Assembly: GCA_037367405.1 (NCBI GenBank)
Contig: JAZKJV010000683.1
Coordinates: 744,001 to 808,000 of the forward strand
Direction: 5' to 3'
Length of the DNA: 64,000 nt
Source of the DNA: Ottelia alismoides
Lineage: Eukaryota; Streptophyta; Magnoliopsida; Alismatales; Hydrocharitaceae
Below are positions 11,305-19,639 of this stretch, piece by piece (the first letter of the stretch is position 1; every line of letters starts with the position of its first letter). Below the pieces are notes generated by a model. It ran no database searches, was not told where the DNA came from, and worked only from the letters and a program-made list of their open reading frames with translations. The position numbers and the translations under genes are program-made.

Positions 11305-11950
11305 GGGTAAAATGGGGCTGCCCCCAAGGAGTAGCCAACTTGGCTACTCCCACCCCTATTTTTCCCTCATTTTTTTATTTTTTTGGAAAATAAAAATTTA
11401 TATATTCATCATTATATCCCTCTCACATTCTATTAAAATTTTGTCAGAAACAGAGACTCCTAAGCCCTCCATCCAGACGTCATTTTTTTAACGGTCGCAG
11501 GATTTTTTAAATCGACCATGTTTGGATGGAGGCCGCAGGAGTCTCTGTTTCTGATGAAATTTTAATAGAATGTGAGAGGGATATAATGATGAATATACAA
11601 ATTTTTATTTTCTAAAAAAATAAAAAAATGAGGGAAAAATAGGGGTGGGAGTAGCCAAGTTGGCTACTCCCTGGCGGCAGCCCCACATTCTATTAAAATT
11701 TCGTCAGAAACAGAGACTCCTGAGCCCTCCATCCAGACGTCATTTTTTTAACGGTCGCAGGATTTTTTAAATCGACCATGTTTGGATGGAGGCCGTAGGA
11801 GTCTCCGTTTCTGATGAAATTTTAATAGAATGTGAGAGGGATATAATGATGAATATACAAATTTTTATTTTCCAAAAAAATAAAAAAATGAGGGAAAAAT
11901 AGGGGTGGGAGTAGCCAAGTTGGCTACTCCCTGGGGGCAGCCCCATTTAC

Positions 11951-11951
<1 letters not shown>
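11305..11951. mobile_element. Snapback MITE, copy 2, with an internal 260-bp tandem duplication
   Basis: A complete snapback unit begins at 11305 (GGGTAAAATGGGGCTGCCCC) and reaches its right-arm sequence GGCGGCAGCCCCA at about 11673-11685. Instead of ending, it re-enters the left arm at CACATTCTATTAAAATTT and runs through the hairpin a second time to GCAGCCCCATTTACC at 11951. CACATTC begins at 11424 and again at 11684, giving a period of 260 bp. Total length 647 bp is 387 plus 260. The fused unit has one left arm end and two right arms. Confidence 0.85.
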
Positions 11952-12007
<56 letters not shown>

Positions 12008-12010
12008 TAG
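11952..12010. repeat. Compound microsatellite (CT)n(TA)n(CA)n
   Basis: CT, TA and CA runs follow one another without interruption between the second snapback MITE and the second TIR element. Confidence 0.9.
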
Positions 12011-13076
12011 AGGGCTTATCCACTGCGCACAGGGCTCATTAGCGTTTCAATGAGCACTCATTTTAGGCCTTACACGTGTATTAAGCATAACTATATTTCT
12101 AATTATAGGCTACGACGAGTTTAAAAAAATCCTATATTTCCTACTATACAACGTCCTTAAAAATTGGAAGACGGTTTTGGAAAGAAACAATTCAAATAAA
12201 CGATTCCACGCGGATGATTAAGGATCCAAACACTATGATAGTAATAAATGTAAATTACTGATCATTTTTTTGATATTACTGATCCTATAGTAGCTATTAC
12301 TGACAATTGGTTATGGTTTTACTGACATCACAACAAGCACTTACTTGAGCAATGCCCATGACTTACTGACCATAACTTTGTTATTACTGATCTCATAGTA
12401 GATATTACTGACCATTGGATATGCCCATGACTTACTTGAGCAATGCCCATGACTTACTTGAGCAATGCCCATGACTTAGTGACCATAACTTTGTTATTAC
12501 TGATCTCATAGTAGCTATTACTGACCATTGGTTATGTAAATTACTGATTGTTGTTTGGATATTACTGATCTCACAACAACCATTTACGTGAGTATTGTGT
12601 CGAAATTACTGACTTCTATTCAAAGTAGTAATACATATAGAAATTACTGACGATTGGTTATGGTTTTACTGACATCACAACAAGCACTTACTTGTCCATT
12701 GTATATATATTACCGAATTCTGCACCATGTAATACAATGAATGTATATTACTAACCGTTGTTTTGGATATTACTGATCCCGCAACAACCATTTACTTGAC
12801 TATTATATATATATTACTGACATGAGCATTTGGATCTCGATTTTCAGCAAGAAATAATCGATTCGAATGTTTTCTTTCCAAAACGATCTTCCTATTTTTT
12901 AGGACGCGATATAATTGGAATATCACTTATTGTTACATCGCTTTGCATATTAATCTCCTTCCAAAAACAACGTCCTTCGAAATAGGTAACCACTAAATTG
13001 GTAATACACGTGTGTGGCCAACAAATGGTGCGCACCGAAACTCAAATGGGCCCTGTGCGCATTGGATAAATTTCCT
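12011..13076. mobile_element. TIR DNA element, non-autonomous sister copy (1.07 kb)
   Basis: Left end AGGGCTTATCCACTGCGCAC and right end (reverse complement AGGAAATTTATCCAATGCGC) match the termini of the 9360-11286 element. There is no coding capacity. The interior (about 12250-12830) is an array of TTACTGA with close variants (TTACTTGA, TTACCGA): about 15 exact copies and 8-10 variants by eye, many spaced 19-22 bp. The right side is TA microsatellite. Confidence 0.75.
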
Positions 13077-13078
13077 AT

Positions 13079-13109
<31 letters not shown>

Positions 13110-13112
13110 TAT
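13077..13112. repeat. (TA)n-rich microsatellite
   Basis: Imperfect TATACA repeats passing into a pure TA run, directly after the TIR element. Confidence 0.85.
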
Positions 13113-13628
13113 TGTTTGCAAATTAATAACTAAGAAGAAAATGATCACGAAAGATTAAGGATGTACTTAGGCATAGGGTTAAGTGGCTAATAACGAAGCT
13201 TTCATTGAATACTGTGACTATGTGGAGTTGTTGTTAGTTGGTAAGATGATCACTTTTTCTTTTGTTTTATTGAATAATTTGTTGTACTTACTCATCTTAT
13301 AGCTCTGTCCTATCAACTAATCAAGTCAATCCATTCTTTATTTATGACCCATTGGAAACATTTGGACATGATCCAACCTACCCATTGTATCATTACATAT
13401 GATTACACTTTCCTCCCTTAACCATTCTGTCTCAATCTTATTTATCAAATTCCCCTTTAAAAAATTATTTACCTTGAAAAACTATTACAATCTATTTCTA
13501 TCATTCATACCAAATATCTATATAATAAATCACATATATTTATGCACATCATATATCTATTGTAATACACTTCTGTAATAAACTTAAAATCATATATCAT
13601 TATATATTTATATCGATTATTTATTTCT
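13113..13628. other. AT-rich intergenic sequence
   Basis: AT-rich, without open frames or repeat structure that I can support. Confidence 0.5.
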
Positions 13629-13791
13629 TCATAAATTACAAAAAAGGTATCCATCTTTACATGGATTCCCAAATTAGGGATCGATCTTTAGTTTGTAACA
13701 AATAGGGGACTAAAGTATTACTTAACGTTTAAGTCCCCAACGTTGTGAATGGGGGGCTCAACCCCTAGTTTTCCATGACGAAATTACCCCT
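13629..13791 (+). repeat. Left terminal inverted repeat of the Pack-MULE
   Basis: Matches the reverse complement of 17633-17795, including TTAGTTTGTAACAAATA, ACTTAACGTTTAAGTCCCC and GACGAAATTACCCCT. The outermost 3-4 bases (expected GGGC) are not preserved here. Confidence 0.9.
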
Positions 13792-14043
13792 CCTTGTCGC
13801 CCTCACCTACTATTGGCGTATGCGCATGTCGGAGACCGCTCGTTACACCGCCCTCATCGCCAAGAATGCCAAGCAGGCGGCCGACGACATGTCGAAAGTC
13901 CTCCAAGTCGAGATCGAAGCCGAGCAAGACAATATCGACCGCGTAGTCCACGCGCCGGCCAATTCCTTCGGCCTATTCTCCAAGCAATTCCTCTGCCGCC
14001 ACGGTCTCCACCTCCTCGGCACCACCACCACATGGTTCCTCCT

Positions 14044-14360
14044 TGTTGGAGTATTTGGTAGTGCACCTATTGTGTTGTAGCAGGGTAAATGGATCCTGGA
14101 GAAGATCCATTTACCCCATCCAGTGTTTAGTCCCACATGGACCAGTGGTGGGACTTGGAGGCTCTGGGAAGGCTATATAAGGAGCCCCAGACCTCCTGTC
14201 CTCATTGAGAAAGTCAATAGAAAGACACGTCCCTTTAGAGGGCTTCTCCCGTGGTTTCATCCCGCTCCTCACGGAGTAGGGTTCCACGTTAAAATCCCGC
14301 GTTCTTATTTGTTCTTTATCTTTTCCATGTTCGCTTCCGCATTCTTCATATTTTATAACA
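14044..14360 (+). repeat. 5' LTR of non-autonomous LTR element copy 1
   Basis: 317 bp, TGTTGG ... TATAACA. A TATA box (TATATAA, 14174-14180) fits a promoter driving element transcription. A short palindrome, GGATCCTGGAGAAGATCC, lies near the start. Confidence 0.94.
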
Positions 14361-14376
14361 TGATATCAGAGCGGGT
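14361..14376 (+). promoter_or_regulatory. Primer-binding site (initiator-Met tRNA type)
   Basis: TGATATCAGAGCGGGT directly follows the 5' LTR. The family's other copies read TGGTATCAGAGC, matching the 3' end of initiator Met tRNA as in many plant LTR elements. Confidence 0.85.
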
Positions 14377-14569
14377 CGATTCTCGTGGATTATTTTCATT
14401 TTTGTTTTTCGAGATTCGATTTTGATATTGGAGATGTGTTTGTGAACGTATTCAAGTTCACATACTGTTCTAGGGATTTTATTTTTTGGGTTATCGAAAA
14501 CCCTAGATTTGATGTCCTTGTATATGCTACGGTCCTATCTCATTATTCTAGCAGTTCCAGTTCCTTGTG

Positions 14570-15200
14570 CTGTAAGCCGTGGCCCTATCTCATGCTCCAG
14601 GCGGCCTCTCCATCTCTCACGAACGAGGGCGGCGCCCAACCAAATGCGCCCAGTCCATGCTCCAGGCCCCCCATCCTCTGGCGGCGCGAGATGCTCCCTC
14701 GACCATCCTCGCGCATCAAGATCTCACGCGCAGCCGCATCTCTCCAGGCACCCTCCTAGCGTGCTTCGCGCGAGAGGCGGCTGCCCCCAACAGATTGGGG
14801 ACCCCTCGCCTGCTGTCAAGAGTCCCTGCGGCGGCACCTCATCTCCATCTTTCTCGCGCAGGAGGCAAGACCCCGTCAAGAAGAAATCCCAGGGGCGAAG
14901 TTCTCGCACCGATGAAGATCACGAAGCCCCTTGCGCGCATCTTCCAGGACCCCCCCTGCGCATCTGCGCACTAGGCGAGGAGCGTGCCCCTGTCCCCGTC
15001 GCCACTGCTCCAAGCCGCAACAAGCGACGTTGCGCCTCCCTCCCGCGCGACCTCCTCCGTCGTTGCGCCTGGCGCGCAAAACCCTCCTCGCGCGAGATCC
15101 TCCCCTCCCTGTCGCAGGCGCGACCTCCCTCCCTCCTTGCGGCGGAGGCTTCCATCGAAGATGAAGGGTTTCCCCACTGGGAACCCTAGCGCTGACGGTT
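14570..15200 (+). other. GC-rich internal segment of LTR element copy 1
   Basis: A GC-rich block in an otherwise AT-rich element. Long overlapping frames exist on both strands (for example 14509-15189 plus and 14919-15155 minus) but are low-complexity Arg/Pro/Ser strings, as expected of GC-rich DNA. Copies 2 and 3 have GC-rich blocks at the same relative place (58200-58870; 54170-54610). I could not align them by eye beyond short shared words, so this may be a variable, possibly captured, cargo. Confidence 0.5.
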
Positions 15201-15379
15201 TTAAAGCCCTATTGGGCCTCTGAACTTTCGGGCCTGTATAGGCCGGGAGGTATTAAGGAAAAAATGGAGGGCCGAGAGATGTTTTAAAAGGAAAAAAGGA
15301 AAAAAAAAGTGGTGGAAAGAAAAAAAAGGGGGAAATGCTGCATATTTTTGGGCCCAAAAGTGGGCCGAGAGTTGGTTCA

Positions 15380-15560
15380 AAAAAAATCGAAAAAAAGGCG
15401 CGTACAATAAAAAGCCGTACGCATAGGAAAAAAATGAAAGAGGCACGTACAAAGAAAAGCTGTACGAATTTAAAAAAAATGTGGTTCAAAAAAAAGTTTT
15501 CTTTGAAAGAGGCGCATACAAAGAAAAGCCGTATGCAATTTAAAAAAAATGCAAGTAAAG
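15380..15560 (+). repeat. Three A-rich units with CGTAC / GTACG inverted words
   Basis: Three units combine a GCGCGTAC-like word, an A-rich spacer, and a GCCGTACGC-like word (15397, about 15440, about 15512), each capable of a small hairpin. Equivalent words occur in copy 2 on the other strand at about 57880-57950. Confidence 0.6.
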
Positions 15561-16305
15561 CCGAGAAAATGTAACAGCTTATTTGGTATTATGTCCCCAT
15601 TTATCTTGTCTTCTCCCAACTTGGTTCACCAATGTTATTTCGACCAGTATGGGAGAAAGGGGGAGTATATATGTAGAGTCACAGATCTAGATCCAGATTT
15701 CAGATTCAGATATCAGTCTCCAGACCAACCAGATGATCATACTCTACCGTTCAGTTTCAGACTCGACGATCAATGTTCCGAGTCCAAGTTCGAGGCACTC
15801 CATGATGAGAGGCCCAGTTTCGAGATCTCTAGAGAGAGTCTCCAGTTTCAGACACGCACGAGTGTGCGGTCATTTTCAGATGAGCATATGTTGCCATCAT
15901 TGTCAGAGGTCCCCCTCATTCTTGTTGTTGTTCGGCCAGAGTTTTCATGTGAGCCATAGGGACTCTAGAGCAGAGGACCATTCCCTTGAGGTCAAGGGTT
16001 TTCATGTGGTATCATAGGTACACCAGCGCAGTGCACCATTCTCTGAGCCAGATGGGAGAGACCCAGTTCTCCGACGAGGAGACTTCAGGTGCAGTTTCAG
16101 ACTCGATGGTCAGATCCCGAGTCTTCAGTTGACTCACACTCCAGCCCGTTCGTCCTCCTCACTTGCACGGCATGAGAAGCAACGTCCTTGATTGCAGCAT
16201 GTGCGCATTGGGTTGATATTGTTCGTAGTGTCCTGTAGCGTGAGTTGAGTTTCTTTCTGTTTGTTTGTCCAAGCTGAGCATTGCATGCTCCAGCTTGAGG
16301 AGGAG

Positions 16306-16622
16306 TGTTGGAGTATTTGGTAGTGCACCTATTGTGTTGTAGCAGGGTAAATGGATCCTGGAGAAGATCCATTTACCCCATCCAGTGTTTAGTCCCACAT
16401 GGACCAGTGGTGGGACTTGGAGGCTCTGGGAAGGCTATATAAGGAGCCCCAGACCTCTAGTACTCATTGAGAAAGTCAATAGAAAGACATGCCCCTTTAG
16501 AGGGCTTCTCCCGTGGTTTCATCCCGCTCCTCACGGAGTAGGGTTTCACGTTAAAATCCCGCGTTCTTATTTATTCTTTGTCTTTTCCATGTTCGCTTCC
16601 GCATTCTTCATATTTTATAACA
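16306..16622 (+). repeat. 3' LTR of non-autonomous LTR element copy 1
   Basis: 317 bp, identical to the 5' LTR except for about 8 substitutions. Followed by the right CTCCT target copy. Confidence 0.94.
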
Positions 16623-17234
16623 CTCCTTGACATCGCCTTCTACAGCCAGAACCTCTTCTAAAAGGACATCTTCAGCGCCATCGGGTGGATTCCGCACCTG
16701 GAGACGATGAATGCCATTGAGGAGGTGTTCCGCATACCCAGGGCCGAGACGCTGATCGCGCTCTGCGGGACGGTGCCCGGCTACTGGTTCACGGTTGGCT
16801 TGATTGATATCATGGGCAGGTTCACCATCCAAGTGATGGGGTTCTTCTTCATGACAGTGTTCATGCTGGGATTGGTGATCCCTTACAACCATTGGACCCA
16901 GAAGGAGAACCAAATTGAATTTGTGGTCATGTACGGGTTGACCTTCTTCTTCGCCAATTTCGGTCCCAATGCGACCACCTTCATTGTGCCAGCCAAGATA
17001 TTTCCAGCCAGACTAAGGTACGTGCCCACTCCAATTTCCCTCGTCATGTGATCCCATTGAGTCCGATTAATTGGGTCATCGGTCTAACCCCAAAACCATC
17101 TCAGGTCAACTTGCCACGGGATATCGGCGGCGGCTGGGAAGGCCGGTGCGATCGTCGGATCGTTCGACTTCCTCTACGCGGCGCAGAGCACGCACCGTGA
17201 GAAGGTGGACCGGGGGTACAAGCCCGGCGGCTGG

Positions 17235-17412
17235 GAACGCTGGAGCTGGCAACGACACCGTAGACGGAAGTGACAAGGAGGAAGGTCATGAAGAGAAGAA
17301 GACGCAGTGGCCCTTCTTCTCGAAGGGGCCCATCTTCGAGCACTCGGCCACCATGCGCCGGTAGTCCTTCGAGACGTCGGAGACCTTGTAGTCAGAGTAG
17401 TACATGTTTATG
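17235..17412 (-). pseudogene. Captured fragment, probably sphingolipid delta-8 desaturase
   Basis: On the minus strand from about 17403, the frame reads YYSDYKVSDVSKDYRRMV, then AECSKMGPFEKKGH, and after a one-base frameshift [17 protein letters not shown]. This order (VSDVSKDYRRL, a basic KKGH, then a membrane helix ending SVYGV) is what I recall for the segment after the cytochrome b5 domain in plant delta-8 sphingolipid long-chain base desaturases. The assignment is from memory of the motif, without a search. It is fused tail-to-tail with the PHT1 fragment near 17226-17235 and covers only about 55 codons, with no His-box motifs. Non-functional. Confidence 0.55.
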
Positions 17413-17632
17413 AATGTTGCCTCCATCAGCCAAAGCCATCATCGGACGGTCTAGCAAGTGGCTTCTTTTAAATATTCCTCGAAATATCAAAAAGATCCGG
17501 TGGACGGCGGCGGCGTCACCTCAGGCGGGGTCGGCGGTGGTGGTATCACATCCGGAGGTGCCATCGGAAGGGGTGAAAAGGGCGGCAAAACATCCGGTGG
17601 AGTGGAGGGCGGCGACCTATGACCCGGAGGTC

Positions 17633-17795
17633 AGGGGTAATTTCGTCATGGAAAACTAGGGGTTGAGCCCCACATTCACGGCGTTGGGGACTTAAACGTT
17701 AAGTAATACTTTAGTCCCTTATTTGTTACAAACTAAAGATCGGTCCCTAATTTGGGAATCGATGTAAAGGTGGGTACTTTTTTTGTAATTTGCCC
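17633..17795 (-). repeat. Right terminal inverted repeat of the Pack-MULE
   Basis: Reverse complement of the left TIR; its outer end is better kept (inward GGGCAAATTACAAAAAAAGT). The region just inside it (17430-17632) is G-rich, subterminal and non-coding. Confidence 0.9.
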
Positions 17796-18363
17796 TTTTA
17801 ATTATAAATGAAAACCTACAAAATAGAAATGGTAGATTAAATGAGTCGTTATTAAAAATTTCAAATTCTTTTATTTAATAGTCCAGCCATATATATTTTC
17901 CGACATATTACAAATCAAGGGTATCAAAACGTATGGCACGCTATGATATATAAAATTTCCACTTGAATAACGAATTGGTTTCTTTTATAGCTTTAAATGC
18001 CAAGAACATTCAACGGTCTTCTTCTTTTTTTAAAAAAAGTTGATGATGATTAAGGATTTTAGAAGTACATTTAGATGGAACATATTAAGATTGTATTTTT
18101 AAAAAATGATCAAATCAATAGATAATAATTGTAATATTATAAGTACACTATTATCTATTAACTAGATTATTTACTTATAATATATTCTCTTTCCGTTAAA
18201 CTACACCAACCAACAATATTTAACTTTTAATTACAACAAAGTGTAGAACTGCCAATATATCATTTCCCACCCATTTAATATTTTTTGTTTTCAACTAAAC
18301 AAATGATCTGTACATGTTATCCTCTCTCTAATCCCTTTATTCCATACAGAGAAGTTTAACACC
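17796..18363. other. AT-rich intergenic sequence
   Basis: AT-rich, with no open frame or repeat that I can support. Confidence 0.5.
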
Positions 18364-18366
18364 TAA

Positions 18367-18728
18367 GGGTGTGTTCTTGTATCGGGTTCCCCTACCCCAT
18401 ATTTTCTCCCTCCACGTGGGTCCCACTTTTTATCTTTTTAAAAAATTAAATAAATCAATTCTCCATCATCAATTCCATCAAAAAATAATATACTATACCA
18501 TCATATCATATAAAAATTATAAACTACTCCACTTCTACTCACTTTTTCAAACTCCAATACAATCACATCACAATAACTTCTCACTTTTTCAAACTCCAAT
18601 ACAATCACATCACCCCAAATCCACTTCTAACCCACCTCCACTTTAACCCTCTATCCAAACACCAAAATCCAAAAATGGGTTACCTGCAACCAGTTTAACC
18701 CACCTAAACCCACTATCCAAACACCCCC
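18367..18728. mobile_element. Tourist-like (PIF/Harbinger) MITE, 362 bp
   Basis: The ends, GGGTGTGTTCTTGTAT and (reverse complement) GGGGGTGTTTGGATAG, form an imperfect terminal inverted repeat. TAA occurs directly outside each end (18364-18366, 18729-18731), as expected of the 3-bp TWA duplication of PIF/Harbinger elements. The interior is AT-rich and non-coding, with a 42-bp-period direct repeat at 18538-18613. Confidence 0.75.
18538..18613 (+). repeat. Direct repeat, period 42 bp, inside the MITE
   Basis: CTCACTTTTTCAAACTCCAA starts at 18538 and at 18580, each followed by the same TACAATCACATCA. Confidence 0.9.
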
Positions 18729-18731
18729 TAA

Positions 18732-19639
18732 TACTCCAGCAAGTCCCATCATATGAAAGGGGTAGTACCATTCACCTCTGGATTTGTCTTAATATAACAA
18801 TATAATAATCAGCCATAATTCACAAGAGCATTATGTAGTATTAGTACGAGGAGGAAGGATTAATGATTTACCTGGTGTGAGATCTCACATTATTCGAGGA
18901 AGCTTAGATGTCGGATCGTCAACATCTAAGGTCTTCTAGATTCTTATCCAAGAGTTTAATGAAATATGTAGATGACTTTAATAAATTATATAAAAAGGGT
19001 GACCGTGGGTGGGGAGGGTTTTTTTTAATTTACAAAGTTGCAATATAGTCCCCAATCTTTTCATTAATAAAAACATGGAAGGGCGAGGGGTTGATCGGAG
19101 ACTATTCTCTCTCACGGTCAAAAACTGGGCATTTTCATCCACTTCACAAGTCACGACATTAAAAGCCAAATCCGCCTCGACTGAAAAGACCGGACTACCC
19201 TTCGATCTCTATTAACCCCCCTTCCTCTGCTCTGACCACACACCCCTTCTTCGCATTTCCCTCCACGCAGAAGCCACCACCGCCACGCGCCCCCACCTCC
19301 TCCCCGCCGCTTCCCACCTCTCCCCGTCGTCGATTCTCCTCATAAGAAACCATAAAGGTCTCTTCTTTCCCTCGCCTACACTTGTGGGTTGTGTTGCAGG
19401 CGAAATAGGCGTCGCCTTTCGGCCATCAAATACTTATAGTTCGGGGTAAAGGGGAAAAGAGGAGAAAAAGAAAAGATGGGTAGCTAAATTTGGACAGAAT
19501 CCCTTCGATTTCGGGCGAGGATTTGGGTCTCGGAGATTACCATATTCGCAGACTTTGATATTATCTAGTTATCGGATGGGTGTAGGGGGAGGAGCTTTTT
19601 AAGCTTGTCATATTCCTGTTGTGCTTGGAAGTAAAGAAG
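18732..19639 (+). other. Upstream region and 5' leader of the DUF789 gene
   Basis: The distal part is AT-rich. From about 19205 a CT-rich stretch resembles a plant 5' leader. A TATA-like TATATAAAAA is at 18987-18996, roughly 200 bases upstream of that stretch, so its role is uncertain. No competing coding frame is seen. Confidence 0.5.

Larger units (their letters stand above)
14044..16622 (+). mobile_element. Non-autonomous LTR retrotransposon, copy 1 (2.58 kb)
   Basis: Two LTRs of 317 bp (14044-14360 and 16306-16622) start TGTTGGAG and end TATAACA, with a perfect 5-bp duplication CTCCT at 14039-14043 and 16623-16627. A primer site, TGATATCAGAGCGGGT at 14361, is one base off the initiator-Met type TGGTATCAGAGC. 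A purine tract (GAGGAGGAG) precedes the 3' LTR. The internal 1.95 kb has no gag or pol. The LTRs differ at 8 positions by my count (about 2.5%). Two more members of this family occur on the minus strand at 52571-61034 and 56764-59411. Size is between TRIM and typical LARD elements; an autonomous partner is not in the window. Confidence 0.95.
13797..17225 (+). pseudogene. PHT1-like: Captured PHT1 phosphate transporter fragment, interrupted
   Basis: PHT1 proteins are plasma-membrane H+/phosphate symporters of the major facilitator superfamily, normally about 520-540 residues. The fragment starts in the large central loop ([20 protein letters not shown] at 13814 onward), continues to TTTTWFLL at 14043, is split by the LTR element, and resumes at 16628 (DIAFYSQNLF). 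It then covers later membrane helices ([40 protein letters not shown]). A retained intron, 17018-17104 (GT-AG), joins in frame to [20 protein letters not shown]. Taking out the insertion and one CTCCT copy restores the frame, but a Gln codon (CAA to TAA) at 'NLF-stop-KDIF' ends it. N and C termini were never captured, so it cannot encode a transporter. Confidence 0.92.
13629..17795. mobile_element. Pack-MULE with two captured host gene fragments
   Basis: Long terminal inverted repeats of about 160 bp (13629-13791 and 17633-17795, about 93% identical by eye) bracket sequence derived from host genes rather than a transposase. The right terminus reads GGGCAAATTACAAAAAAAGT inward, a style common among Mutator-like TIRs. 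Inside are exons and an intron of a PHT1 phosphate transporter on the plus strand and, directly after, a probable delta-8 sphingolipid desaturase fragment on the minus strand. A 2.58-kb LTR element (14044-16622) later inserted in the PHT1 part. No convincing 9-bp target duplication is visible; the left terminus is eroded. Without the insertion the element is about 1.58 kb. Confidence 0.85.

Noticed and set aside
14361..14376. tRNA-like words next to LTRs (TGATATCAGAGC, TGGTATCAGAGC)
   Set aside because: These are primer-binding sites, not tRNA genes; no cloverleaf can be drawn around them.
14509..15189. A 226-codon open frame on the plus strand and overlapping frames on the minus strand
   Set aside because: GC-rich internal part of a non-autonomous LTR element; low-complexity Arg/Pro/Ser composition on both strands and no motif.
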